From Desulfuromonas sp. (GTDB lineage: Bacteria; Desulfobacterota; Desulfuromonadia; Desulfuromonadales; BM103): DNA of 64,000 nt. The first letter of the stretch is position 1, and each line of letters starts with the position of its first letter. Positions 43,060 to 57,697 of the stretch are shown piece after piece. A program made the position numbers and the translations under genes. Where the stretch lies: contig VEPG01000008.1 of the NCBI GenBank assembly GCA_012026975.1, forward strand, positions 1 to 64,000, written 5' to 3'. Under the pieces are notes generated by a model. It saw nothing but the letters and a program-made list of their open reading frames with translations, searched no databases and had not been told where the DNA came from.

Positions 43060-45519
43060 ATGAGTCAGAGCCATTCGCTGATCAACCTGAAGATTGACGG
43101 CAAGGATGTCCAGATCGCGGCCGGGGCCACCATCCTCGAAGCCGCCGAGACTGTCGGGATCAAGATCCCGACCATGTGCTACCTGAAAAAGCTCTCGCCG
43201 ACCGGTGCCTGCCGCGTCTGCGTGGTCGAGGTGGCCGGGGCCGACAAGACCATGACCGCCTGCAATACCCGCGTCGTCGAGGGGATGGCGGTGACTACCC
43301 AGTCCGAGAAGCTCGGCGCCATCCGTCAGCAAATGGTCGAACTGCTGCTGGTCAACCATCCGCTCGATTGCCCGGTCTGTGATGCCGGTGGCGAATGCGA
43401 CCTGCAGGACATCTGCTACAGTCAGGACGTGACCACCCAGCCGTTCGCGGCCGCAGACGTCAACGCCCCGGTCATCGACCACTGGCCGCTGATCCAGCAG
43501 GTGCCGAATCGTTGCATCCTCTGCGAGAAATGCGTCAAGGTCTGTTATGAAGTGATCGGCGCCGATGCCCTGTTCGTCAACGAGAAGGGGGACAAGGCGT
43601 TCATCGACAAGCATCTCGACCGGTGCGAGTTCTGCGGCAACTGCGTACAGGTCTGCCCGACCGGCACCATGATCTCCAAACCGTTCAAGTTCAAGGCCCG
43701 CCCCTGGGAGCTGCGCAAGACCGATTCGGTCTGCACCCTCTGTTCCGCCCACTGCCAGGTCAACTATGAGAGCAAGCACGGCAAGGTTCTGCGCGTCACC
43801 TCGGAAGATGGCGTGACCGTTAACGACGGCAACCTCTGCGTCGGCGGTTTCTTTGGCCACGGTTTTCTCAATAGCGATCAGCGCCTGACTGTACCGCTGG
43901 TCGCTGGCCAGCCGGTCTCCTGGGACACCGCTCTCGGCAAGGTGAACAGCGACCTGGTCCGCCTGCGCGCTGAAGCGGGGGGACAGACGCTGGCCGGCCT
44001 GGCTTCGGGATACCTGACCAACGAGGAAGGGTACCTGTTCCAGAAGCTGTTCCGGGTCGCCCTGGGGAGCAATAACCTCGACAGCACGGCGCGTTTCGGC
44101 CTGTTGCGCGCCGTCAAGGTGCTGCGCGGCCAGCTCGGCCTGACCTCGGCCAGCGGTCCGCTCGACGGGATCGGCCACGCCGAAGCCGTGCTGGTCTTCG
44201 GCTGCGATCCGACGTCCGAGTCCCCCGCCGTCGACTGGCAGGTGCAGTTGGCCCATCGCAAGCACGACGCCAAGCTGATCGTCGCCGACCCGCGCCGCGT
44301 CAAGCTGGCCGGCCAGGCGGAGACGTTCCTGCAGTACCGCCCCGGCAGCGAAACCCTGCTGGCCGGCGCCCTGGCCAAGCTGATCGTCGCCAAGGGGCAG
44401 GCCGACAGCACCTGGCTCAGCCAGCAGGTCGGCAATCAAACTGAGTTGCTGGCCTATCTCGACGGCATCGATGTTGCCGCGGCCTGTGCCGCCAGCGGCA
44501 TCGACCAGGGACTGCTCGAGGAGGCTGCCGACTATCTCGGTACCGCCAATTCGGTGGCCGTGATCTTTGGCCGTGCCGTCACGCAGGCCGCCAATGCCGA
44601 GGAGGCCGTCGCCGCTCTGGCCAATCTGGCGCTGGTCAGCGGCGCCCTGCGGGGTGACTGCGGCGGGATCTTCCCCGTGGCGGAGCAGGGGAACGCTTGC
44701 GGCCTGCTCAATGCCGGGGTTTGCCCCGAATTCCTCCCGGGGTTCCAGGAGAACGCTGCCGCCGGCGCCGATGCCAACAGCATTCTCGCGGGGATCGAGG
44801 CCGGGACGATCAAAGCCCTTTATCTGGCCGGCTGCAACCCGCTGATCGAGTTCCCGGCCAACGGCCGATGGAAAACCGCGCTGGCCAAGCTCGAGCTGCT
44901 GGTAGTCCAGGACATCCTCGCCAGCGAATTGACCGCCATGGCGCATGTGGTGCTTCCCGGCGCCAGCGGCGCCGAAAAGTGCGGCAGTGTCACGGCCCTC
45001 GACGGCCGCGTCAGCACCTTGGCCAAGGCGATCGATCCCCCGGGCGAGGCTCGTCCCGACCTGGCGATCTTCGCCGACCTGTTCACCGCCCTCTCCGGCA
45101 AGCCGGCGCCGAGCGCAGCCACCCTGCGCAGCCAGCTGGCGGAGCCGAAACGGCCAGGCGGTAAGCTGCACGGCGCCACTCCGGCGCTCACCACCCCGGC
45201 AACCGCGGAACTGCAGCTGCTGGTCGGCAAATGCCCCTTCCATTTCGGGACCATGACCACCTATTCGGCGGCCAACAACGAACTGGCCCCGGCGGGTGCC
45301 ATCCTCATCAATCCGGCCGACGCCGCCAGGCTCGGCGTTGCCGAAGGCGGCCAGCTCAAGGTTACCGGGCCAGCCGGTTCGGCGATCGGCAGGGCAATGA
45401 TCAAAGACAAGGTCCCCGCGGGGCTCCTGACCGCGGCCGATCACTTTGCGGCCATGAATATTCAGCAGATCATGCCGAGCGGCAGCAACTGCGTCGCCGT
45501 AACCGCCGCCAAGGGCTAA
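43060..45519 (+). CDS. sfrA: SfrA-like NuoG/formate dehydrogenase-type iron-sulfur subunit
   Basis: This 819-residue protein has an N-terminal 2Fe-2S ferredoxin domain (Cys40, 51, 54, 68), a His-Cys 4Fe-4S segment (NHPLDCPVCDAGGECDLQD), two 4Fe-4S motifs (CILCEKCVKVC, CEFCGNCVQVC), and an MGD-oxidoreductase Fe-S site (CTLCSAHCQVNYESKHGKV). A molybdopterin-type fold as in NuoG follows; its cofactor may be lost. The order sfrB-sfrA matches Geobacter. A GAGGA site precedes the ATG at 43060. Confidence 0.87.
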   Translation: MSQSHSLINLKIDGKDVQIAAGATILEAAETVGIKIPTMCYLKKLSPTGACRVCVVEVAGADKTMTACNTRVVEGMAVTTQSEKLGAIRQQMVELLLVNHPLDCPVCDAGGECDLQDICYSQDVTTQPFAAADVNAPVIDHWPLIQQVPNRCILCEKCVKVCYEVIGADALFVNEKGDKAFIDKHLDRCEFCGNCVQVCPTGTMISKPFKFKARPWELRKTDSVCTLCSAHCQVNYESKHGKVLRVTSEDGVTVNDGNLCVGGFFGHGFLNSDQRLTVPLVAGQPVSWDTALGKVNSDLVRLRAEAGGQTLAGLASGYLTNEEGYLFQKLFRVALGSNNLDSTARFGLLRAVKVLRGQLGLTSASGPLDGIGHAEAVLVFGCDPTSESPAVDWQVQLAHRKHDAKLIVADPRRVKLAGQAETFLQYRPGSETLLAGALAKLIVAKGQADSTWLSQQVGNQTELLAYLDGIDVAAACAASGIDQGLLEEAADYLGTANSVAVIFGRAVTQAANAEEAVAALANLALVSGALRGDCGGIFPVAEQGNACGLLNAGVCPEFLPGFQENAAAGADANSILAGIEAGTIKALYLAGCNPLIEFPANGRWKTALAKLELLVVQDILASELTAMAHVVLPGASGAEKCGSVTALDGRVSTLAKAIDPPGEARPDLAIFADLFTALSGKPAPSAATLRSQLAEPKRPGGKLHGATPALTTPATAELQLLVGKCPFHFGTMTTYSAANNELAPAGAILINPADAARLGVAEGGQLKVTGPAGSAIGRAMIKDKVPAGLLTAADHFAAMNIQQIMPSGSNCVAVTAAKG

Positions 45520-45529
45520 GGGGAAGATC

Positions 45530-45847
45530 ATGGTCATCAGCGCCTGCAACTACCGTGACCGGATCGCCTACAGCGACGCCAAGGCCAACAAGGTCGTGCT
45601 CAGCGAGGCCGAGCATGCCCGCACCACCCTCTGGTGCCTGAAGCCGGGGCAGCACATCCACGCGCATGTCCATGCCGGCGACCATGTCTGGGTCGTTCTG
45701 GAAGGGGAGGGCACCTTCCTCAGCGAAGGTCTGCCGGGCCTGCCGGTCAAAGCCGGCAGCGTCGTCATTGCCGCCGCCGGCATCTCCCACGGCATCGACA
45801 ACAACGGCAGCGCCGGCCTGGTCTTTGTCAGCGTTTCGGCCGGCTGA
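45530..45847 (+). CDS. Small cupin-domain protein in the sfr operon
   Basis: This 105-residue single cupin has GQHIHAHVHAGDHVWVVLEG supplying three or four His for a metal, then AGSVVIAAAGISHGIDN in the second motif. It follows sfrA by 10 bp with a good AAGGGGAAG site and precedes the operon terminator, so it is transcribed with sfrBA. It may sense or stabilise a redox state; no direct role is known. Confidence 0.82.
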   Translation: MVISACNYRDRIAYSDAKANKVVLSEAEHARTTLWCLKPGQHIHAHVHAGDHVWVVLEGEGTFLSEGLPGLPVKAGSVVIAAAGISHGIDNNGSAGLVFVSVSAG

Positions 45848-45868
45848 ACAAACAACCGTCTGAACTTC

Positions 45869-45899
45869 AAGGGCCGGTGCACTCGCTGCACCGGCCCTT
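45869..45899 (+). terminator. Terminator of the sfrB-sfrA-cupin operon
   Basis: AAGGGCCGGTGCA (45869-45881) pairs with TGCACCGGCCCTT (45887-45899) around CTCGC, followed by GCCTTTTTT. Confidence 0.93.
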
Positions 45900-45952
45900 G
45901 CCTTTTTTACGACAAACCTTTATATTCAATTTCACATATATAAGGAGGAGCC

Positions 45953-46042
45953 ATGGAAACCCTGCTGCTGTTGCTCGGCATTGCTGCCGTCTGGTACATC
46001 CTCAACCGCTGGGTACTGCCGCGTTTCGGCGTGCAGACCTGA
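45953..46042 (+). CDS. 29-residue single-helix membrane peptide
   Basis: ATG at 45953 follows an excellent AAGGAGGAG site. The peptide begins METLLLLLGIAAVWYILNRW and ends VLPRFGVQT. It is one hydrophobic helix with a short basic end. It lies between two strong terminators, with an AT-rich start region (TATATT and ATATATAA), so it has its own transcript. Function unknown; similar tiny membrane proteins are usually regulators or subunits of larger membrane complexes. Confidence 0.6.
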   Translation: METLLLLLGIAAVWYILNRWVLPRFGVQT

Positions 46043-46087
46043 CTGTCCAATCAATGCAGCCTCCCCGGGCGGGAGGAGAAGAAGGAC

Positions 46088-46132
46088 GAAAATAAAGAGG
46101 AGCAGGGCTAATCCCTGCTCCTCTTTATTTTC
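46088..46132. terminator. 20-bp perfect hairpin terminator
   Basis: Arm 46088-46107 and arm 46113-46132 are perfectly complementary over 20 bp (GAAAATAAAG... / ...CTTTATTTTC) with loop CTAAT. A- and T-rich stem ends let it work in both directions, after the small peptide gene and possibly after the zinc-ribbon gene on the other strand. Confidence 0.9.
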
Positions 46133-46180
46133 CAGTGCTGAGTAACGAGTGCTGAGCGATCGAGCCAGTTGAATGTTCCA

Positions 46181-46301
46181 GCGCTGATCAAAAATGCCTA
46201 GGTGCAAGGCGCCTGAAGCTTGAGGAGTGAGGCGTACCGCAAGGTACGTCGCAGCGACGAAAGCGAAGGCAACGCCGCAGATGGGCGTTTTTCATCAGCG
46301 C
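46181..46301 (-). repeat. Dispersed 120-bp element, copy 2
   Basis: Read on the minus strand it begins GCGCTGATGAAAAACGCC, covering the last codon and stop of the zinc-ribbon gene, and ends GGCATTTTTGATCAGCGC. Ends are 18-bp inverted repeats with two mismatches; an inner stem CGTACC-TTGC-GGTACG matches copy 1. The body aligns with 21723-21842 except for a 3-bp gap, and the outer bases differ but stay self-complementary. Confidence 0.85.
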
Positions 46302-46624
46302 AGATTCGTAGCGCATCTCGGACAGGTGAGCATGCTGGTCGACGGCACCTTGTGGCCGCAACTCGGGCAGTTGAACCAGTAGCGACAGTATTTGCACTGG
46401 GGGTCGGAGAGCCCCTGCTTGCGCTTGCACTTCGGGCATTCCCGGTACATCTTGCTGCTGGCCACATAATCCTCAAAGAGCAGCCCGCAACGGGCGCAGA
46501 TCTTCGCATCGCGCCGATGATTGGGCGCCTCGCAGCGGGGATTCGGACAGACAAAGACCGTCCGGCAGCTTTTGCACCAGTATTTCCCTTTGGTCATCTC
46601 TTTACAAACGGGGCACTTCTCCAT
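46295..46624 (-). CDS. Multi-zinc-ribbon protein of unknown function
   Basis: This 109-residue protein is almost entirely made of zinc knuckles: CPVC, CKSC, CPNPRC, CARC, CPKC, CKYC, CPSC and CPRC, i.e. eight pairs sufficient for four zinc ribbons, with basic and aromatic residues in between. It could bind nucleic acid or act as a scaffold. An AGAGGTG site precedes the ATG. Its stop codon is part of the dispersed repeat. The gene lies downstream of rubrerythrin on the same strand behind a terminator. Confidence 0.75.
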   Translation of the reverse strand: MEKCPVCKEMTKGKYWCKSCRTVFVCPNPRCEAPNHRRDAKICARCGLLFEDYVASSKMYRECPKCKRKQGLSDPQCKYCRYWFNCPSCGHKVPSTSMLTCPRCATNLR

Positions 46625-46650
46625 GATGGCACCTCTGTCACCAGCGAAAA

Positions 46651-46674
46651 AAGCCGGGCCCCGCGGCCCGGCTT
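46651..46674 (-). terminator. Terminator of rubrerythrin
   Basis: AAGCCGGGCC (46651-46660) pairs with GGCCCGGCTT (46665-46674). On the minus strand the stem leads into TTTTTTCGC. Confidence 0.9.
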
Positions 46675-46699
46675 GGCTGTCATTGCGGCGGGGCGGGGG

Positions 46700-47209
46700 T
46701 CAGTCGACCTTGAAGAATGCGGCAGGCAGTGCCTGGCAAACCGCGCAGGGGCCATGCGGAGCCCCCTCGACGGTGTTGCCGCAAACCTTGCAAACGTAAT
46801 ACTCGACGGCAGCGTTCAGACCGAGATTGTCGATCGCTTTCTGATAGAGCGCCGCATGCACCTTTTCCACGGCATTAGCAAAGCGGAAGCTGCGCTGCGC
46901 CGTGTCGAAGCCCTCGGCCGCGGCATCCTCGATCATTTGCGGATACATTGTGGTAAATTCATGGGTCTCACCGCCAAGGGCCTCGCGAAGATTGTCCGCC
47001 GTCGTGCGGATGCCGCAGAGGGCCCGCAGATGCGCGTGAGCATGAACGGTTTCAGCCGCGGCCGCGGCGCGGAACAGCTTTGCAGTCGCGGTATATCCTT
47101 CCTGATCGGCCCTTTCGGCAAAGGCCAGGTACTTGCGGTTGGCCTGAGATTCTCCGGCAAATGCTTCGAGCAGGCCAGCCTCTGTCTTGCTCCCTTTAAG
47201 GTCAGCCAT
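46700..47209 (-). CDS. Rubrerythrin
   Basis: This 169-residue protein has a ferritin-like diiron helix bundle (EAGLLEAFAGESQANRKYLA, AAAAAETVHAHAHLRAL and NAVEKVHAALYQKA supply Glu and His ligands) and a C-terminal rubredoxin-like zinc or iron site, CKVCGNTV ... CAVC. It reduces hydrogen peroxide in anaerobes. The ATG at 47209 has GGGAGGG before it; a start 66 bp upstream lies within the promoter. It has its own promoter and terminator. Confidence 0.92.
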   Translation of the reverse strand: MADLKGSKTEAGLLEAFAGESQANRKYLAFAERADQEGYTATAKLFRAAAAAETVHAHAHLRALCGIRTTADNLREALGGETHEFTTMYPQMIEDAAAEGFDTAQRSFRFANAVEKVHAALYQKAIDNLGLNAAVEYYVCKVCGNTVEGAPHGPCAVCQALPAAFFKVD

Positions 47210-47252
47210 TTTTCCCTCCCTGAAATAGTTTGACAAAGTTGAAATTGCTTCC

Positions 47253-47280
47253 ATATTATCGATTTTATTCGGCATGTCAA
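47253..47280 (-). promoter_or_regulatory. Promoter of rubrerythrin
   Basis: On the minus strand, TTGACA (47275-47280) and TAATAT (47253-47258) are 16 bp apart, giving a leader of about 37 bases. Confidence 0.55.
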
Positions 47281-47318
47281 CCGGGCAGCTGCCCCCACGA
47301 TCCGGGAGGGTCGAACCG

Positions 47319-47760
47319 ATGAGTATCTATCGCGTGGATAAGTCCGAACAGCCGGTGGTGCTGTTCCAGGCCGACGGATCGGTCATGAAGGGCGTGGTCT
47401 TCCTCAGCGCCAGCGCCTACAGCCATATCGGCCGGCAGACACTGGCCGACCTGCTGCGCGAAAAGGGCGACTTCTTCCCTTTCCGCAGCGAAGCAGGCAG
47501 CTTTTGCGTGACCAATAAGGCGACCATTACCCACATTCGTTATGAGCAGATCACACCCGAGCAGGAATACGCGCCGCTCGGCAACCCGGTCGAGGTGCTG
47601 GTCAACTTTGCCGGCGGCGAGCAGTTGCGTGGCACGGTGATCATCGAGATGCCCGAAGGGCGCAACCGCCTGTTCGATTTTGTCAACTCGGCAAGCGGCT
47701 TTTTCGCCATGCGGAACGGTGAGGCCCTCTACCTGGTCAATGTCGCCCAGATCCGCGACA

Positions 47761-47774
<14 letters not shown>
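47319..47774 (+). CDS. Conserved-looking protein of unknown function
   Basis: This 151-residue soluble protein has a GGGAGGG ribosome site before the ATG at 47319. It looks like two related beta-rich halves: [20 protein letters not shown] opens the first, and [20 protein letters not shown] opens the second. It contains one Cys in the middle and one at the end, with no catalytic motif. I do not recognise the family. It converges with uvrA, overlapping its end by 14 bp. Confidence 0.7.
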
Positions 47775-50597
<2,823 letters not shown>

Positions 50598-50601
<4 letters not shown>

Positions 50602-51623
50602 AACAATCCGGCTTCAGCTGCCTTTTCGGCCATCATTCCGGCCATCTGCACCGCCGCCACCAGACTCTTTTCGCTCGCCTGGCCGGTGCCGGCGAGATCG
50701 TAGGCGGTGCCGTGGTCGACACTGGTGCGCACGATCGGCAGACCGAGGGTAACGTTGACCGCATCTTCGAAGTGCAGGAGCTTGAGAGGCCCGAGCCCCT
50801 GGTCGTGGTACATGGCGAGGACGGCATCATAATTCCCCTGCGCGGCAAAGTGAAAGAGCGTATCGGCGCTGTGCGGCCCGCTGGCGTCGATTCCGGCGGC
50901 GCGGGCCGCGGCGATGGCCGGGGCGATGACCCGCGCCTCCTCGTCGCCGAACAAGCCGCTCTCGCCGGCATGCGGGTTGAGGCCGAGGACCGCCAGGCGC
51001 GGGCGGGCAACGGCGAAAAAACGACGGAAGGCGGTATCGATGATGCGCAGGCTTTCCAGGATTGCTGCCGTGGAGAGCGCGGCCGCGACCTCGCGCAAGG
51101 CCAGATGGGTGGTCGCCAGGCAGACCTTGAGCCGGTCGCCACCGAGCATCATAACCACCCTCTCCACCCCGCAGCGCTCCGCCAGCAGTTCGGTGTGTCC
51201 GGGGAATGGACAGCCGGCCAGGTGGATGGCGGCCTTGCTGATCGGCGCGGTCACCATCCCGGCGGCAGTGCCCTCGATGCAGCGGTCACAGCCCCAGACC
51301 ACGTAGTCGAGCATCGCCCGGCCGCAGGCTGAAGTTGGAGCGCCGTAAGGCAGGGATTCGGCGTCCAGAACCGACAGGGGCTGCACGACGAGATGACGGG
51401 TGCCGAGGATGAGCCGATGGGTACCGAGGCCATTGCCGACCACCGCCTCCAGGGTGGCGGTGACCCCGAACAGGCGCGCCGCCCGCCGCAGCACTCCGGT
51501 ATCTCCGGCAACCACCAGCGGCCGGGACAGATTGTCGAAAGCACCGGATAACAGCGCCTTGATGATAAGTTCCGGGCCGACCCCGGTCGGATCGCCCATG
51601 GTGATAATCAGTGGCCGGTTCAT
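50598..51623 (-). CDS. pdxA: 4-hydroxythreonine-4-phosphate dehydrogenase
   Basis: This 341-residue protein starts [20 protein letters not shown], with the PdxA motif GHTELLAE (His metal ligand), LGLNPHAGE and [13 protein letters not shown] (His) and the later [13 protein letters not shown]-like stretch ([16 protein letters not shown]). It oxidises 4-phosphohydroxythreonine in vitamin B6 synthesis. A neighbouring promoter reads into pdxA-uvrA. Confidence 0.95.
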
Positions 51624-51665
51624 TCAGGCTCCTCCCTGGGATCGTGCCCGCTCGTCCAAAGTAGG

Positions 51666-51695
51666 ACTATAGCCGATCGCATGCCGATGCCTCAA
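51666..51695 (-). promoter_or_regulatory. Promoter of pdxA-uvrA
   Basis: On the minus strand TTGAGG (51690-51695) and TATAGT (51666-51671) are 18 bp apart, about 43 bp before pdxA. It lies back-to-back with the promoter of the PilZ gene. Confidence 0.45.
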
Positions 51696-51704
51696 CCGAA
51701 CGGT

Positions 51705-51732
51705 TTTCAATTCGCCATATCGTGGCTATAAT
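51705..51732 (+). promoter_or_regulatory. Promoter of the PilZ gene
   Basis: A perfect TATAAT (51727-51732) lies 16 bp after TTTTCA (51705-51710), about 30 bp before the start codon. Confidence 0.55.
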
Positions 51733-51762
51733 CATACTACAACGTTTCACTGCGGAGGTCCC

Positions 51763-52122
51763 ATGCTTGACGACCCCTTCGAGCGGCGCCGTGCCGAGCG
51801 CCGCTATGCGATGAATTTTCTTGATTACGAAATCGTTTCTCCCGATGGAGAGATCCTGGGGCGGGGCTTGGCACGCACGCTGAACGTGAGTGCCAGCGGA
51901 CTGCTGCTGGAAACCGGTCAGTTCTTCGAAGCTGGACAGCTCCTGCGCATTACCCTCGGGCTGGAGAACGAACTGGTGCAGATGACCGGCCAGATCGCCT
52001 ATTCGCGGCCAATCGATGACAACCTGTGCAGTACCGGAGTTCACTTTATCGAATTCGCCGATTCCGAGCGCCGCACCTTTCAACATTATTTCGAGCTGCT
52101 GAGTACCGCTCCCGTGAAGTGA
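51763..52122 (+). CDS. PilZ-domain protein
   Basis: This 119-residue single-domain c-di-GMP binding protein has an N-terminal Arg cluster (ERRRAERRY, RxxxR within residues 7-14) and NVSASGLLLE (about 43-52) as the NxSxxG motif, plus TGVHFIEF at the last strand. It has its own promoter and lies alone, so its target is not evident. Its sequence differs from the PilZ protein at 7093-7479. Confidence 0.87.
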   Translation: MLDDPFERRRAERRYAMNFLDYEIVSPDGEILGRGLARTLNVSASGLLLETGQFFEAGQLLRITLGLENELVQMTGQIAYSRPIDDNLCSTGVHFIEFADSERRTFQHYFELLSTAPVK

Positions 52123-52149
52123 GCCCGACCGCCGCTGCCTCCAGAGGAA

Positions 52150-52181
52150 AAGAGCCCGCATCGTCACCGGTGCGGGCTCTT
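52150..52181. terminator. Hairpin between convergent genes
   Basis: AAGAGCCCGCA (52150-52160) pairs with TGCGGGCTCTT (52171-52181); A- and T-rich ends suit both directions. It sits between the PilZ gene and the surA-like gene. Confidence 0.75.
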
Positions 52182-52204
52182 GAACCTTCAGCGAGAACTT
52201 TCGT

Positions 52205-53158
52205 TTACAGGCGGATATCGATGAACGCCTTCTGCTTGAGCCCTTGCGTCCACTCCTTGATCCGCCCGTCGGTCTTCTGATCCGTCAGGATCTGGGTGAT
52301 TTCGGCGCGCACCGCTTCGAACTGGCGCAGTCCCCCGGCGCTGCGGTCGTCAACCTTGAGCAGGATGATCGCTTTATCGGTTTCGACGAGGGAGCCGAGC
52401 CCGCCCTTTTCGATCCCGGCAATGGCCTTGGTGAATTCCGGGGTCAGCTCCCCTTCGGCAAAACTGCCCAGTGACCCACCGGTCGCCCCGAAGGTGTCGC
52501 GATAGCTTCCGGCCACCTGGTCGAGGTTCTCGCCTTTGCGCAGCCGGCCGAGCGCATCGCGCGCCGTTGTGCGGATCGCCTCGCGCTCGGTGGCCCCGGC
52601 CTTTTCCGGCACCGGGAAGGTGATGGCGCTGAGCGTCACCGTCGGCGCCAGGCGATATTCGTCGAGATGCGCCCGATAGTAGTCCCGCACTTCGCGCTCG
52701 GGGACATCCACCCGGCTGCGCACCTCCTGACCCACCAGCTTGTAGCGCAGAATCTGCTTGCGCAGGTTCTCCCGGTAGGCGGCAAAGGTCTGCCCCTGGC
52801 TCTGGACCGCTTGCTCAAGCTGTTCGCGGGTCAGCTGATTCTGCTTCTGCACGTCGAGGATCGCATTTTCCACCTCTTCGTCACTGACCTGCAGCTTCAA
52901 CGCCCGGATTCTTTGCTGAACCAGCTCTTCCTCAATCAGCCGGGACAGCAACTCCTTGCGCAGTGCACCGAGTTGCGCCGGCGAAGGTTTTTTTTCGGAC
53001 TTGGCCAGATGGGCATTGAGTGCCTGGTCCAGCTCATAGGTGGTGATGATATCGCCGTTGACAACGGCGGCGATGCGGCTGACCGTTTCGGCCCCCGCCG
53101 GGGTCATGACGGCAAGGATCAGCATGCCGGCCAGCAGGATGAGTCGCTTCATATTCAT
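52205..53158 (-). CDS. SurA-like periplasmic peptidyl-prolyl isomerase
   Basis: This 317-residue protein has a signal peptide (ILLAGMLILAVMTPAGA), a SurA-type N-terminal region (SRIAAVVNGDIITTYELDQ) and a parvulin rotamase domain after residue 165 (RLAPTVTLSAITFPV, GATGGSLGSFAEGELTPEF). SurA helps outer-membrane proteins fold. It is the last gene of an mfd-PPIase-surA operon and lies 18 bp after the other isomerase. Confidence 0.87.
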   Translation of the reverse strand: MNMKRLILLAGMLILAVMTPAGAETVSRIAAVVNGDIITTYELDQALNAHLAKSEKKPSPAQLGALRKELLSRLIEEELVQQRIRALKLQVSDEEVENAILDVQKQNQLTREQLEQAVQSQGQTFAAYRENLRKQILRYKLVGQEVRSRVDVPEREVRDYYRAHLDEYRLAPTVTLSAITFPVPEKAGATEREAIRTTARDALGRLRKGENLDQVAGSYRDTFGATGGSLGSFAEGELTPEFTKAIAGIEKGGLGSLVETDKAIILLKVDDRSAGGLRQFEAVRAEITQILTDQKTDGRIKEWTQGLKQKAFIDIRL

Positions 53159-53176
53159 GATTGGAACTGCCTCCTC

Positions 53177-54139
53177 TTACGGTTGCGGTTCGAGCTGGCG
53201 CCAATCGACCTCGACGGTCGCCTTGCCACGCAACTCCTGAATCCATTCTTGGTAAACCGACTCGCGGCGTTCGGCTTCGAGCAGGGCACGGATTTCCCGC
53301 GCCGCGGCCTGACGGTCGAGGCGCGCCGCCGGGCGCTTTTCCTCCACCAGGAAGATATGATACCCGTAATCGCTCTTGACCAAAGAGCTCACTTTTCCCA
53401 CCGGCAGGGAGAAGACCGCGTCAAACTCGGGGGGCATCTCGTCTCGGCCGAAGAAGCCGAGATCGCCCCCTTTTGCGGCATCCGGGGAGAGCGAAACATT
53501 TTTGGCCACCTCGGCAAAGGCTTCCCCCTTGCGCAAGCGGGCCAGCACCCGCGCCCCTTCGGCCTGGTCGGCCACCACGATCTGCCGGACCCGGACCTGG
53601 GCCGGCCGGTCGAAATCGGCACGATGGGCGGCGTAGTAGGTATCGATCTCCATCTCACCGACCCGGCCGCGCTCGCCCACCACCTGATCGATCAGTTTGT
53701 CGAGGAGCAGGTTCTGCGTCAGTTCGCGCCGCCAGTCTTCCAGGGTCAAGCCGCGCTCCTTGAGCATGGTTTCGAAACCACCCGCCGGGTAATCGCGCCG
53801 GTGCTCCTCGAGTGCGGCGTCAAGCTCCGCGAGGGTAATCACGAGAGCCCGCCGGCGAGCTTCGTCCAGAGTCAGCTCGCGATCGACCAGCTGGCTCAGA
53901 AAGGCCCGCTCCAGATCCTGACGTTCTCCCGCGGAGAGAACCTGCCCGGGTTTGACGGTCCGGGAAAAGGCCGTCTTGAATTCGGCCAGGGTGATCTGCC
54001 GCTCGTTGATCCTGACCAATGGCCGTGACTGGGCCGCGGGGTCCCTGCTGCAGCCAAGCACCAGGAACGCGACCGACAGACCGGTTAAAATGTGCCGCAA
54101 CGGCACTGAAAGGGCTTTTTCGAATCGGCTCGGGATCAT
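53177..54139 (-). CDS. Lipoprotein parvulin-type peptidyl-prolyl isomerase (PrsA-like)
   Basis: This 320-residue protein has a lipoprotein signal (ILTGLSVAFLVLGC, lipobox LVLGC), a SurA-like helical region and a parvulin domain (QVRVRQIVV, KGGDLGFFGRDEMPPEFDAV, SDYGYHIFLVEEK). It probably works as a membrane-tethered chaperone beside SurA. It starts 11 bp after the mfd stop, so the three genes form one transcript. Confidence 0.87.
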   Translation of the reverse strand: MIPSRFEKALSVPLRHILTGLSVAFLVLGCSRDPAAQSRPLVRINERQITLAEFKTAFSRTVKPGQVLSAGERQDLERAFLSQLVDRELTLDEARRRALVITLAELDAALEEHRRDYPAGGFETMLKERGLTLEDWRRELTQNLLLDKLIDQVVGERGRVGEMEIDTYYAAHRADFDRPAQVRVRQIVVADQAEGARVLARLRKGEAFAEVAKNVSLSPDAAKGGDLGFFGRDEMPPEFDAVFSLPVGKVSSLVKSDYGYHIFLVEEKRPAARLDRQAAAREIRALLEAERRESVYQEWIQELRGKATVEVDWRQLEPQP

Positions 54140-54150
54140 GGCGAATCAAG

Positions 54151-57633
<3,483 letters not shown>

Positions 57634-57697
57634 CGGGGTGAAGTGTAACGATCCTAGGTTGGCTACAGACCGCTAAAAATCGTTTTTCAACAATCTG

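Noticed and set aside
43030-45549. Open frame of about 840 codons opposite sfrA
   Set aside because: Antisense shadow of a clear iron-sulfur protein; its composition is rich in Gly, Gln and Ala without family features.
46188-46439. Minus-strand open frame running through the dispersed element (starting from the zinc-ribbon region)
   Set aside because: Different frame from the zinc-ribbon gene, and its C-terminal part is simply the translated repeat.
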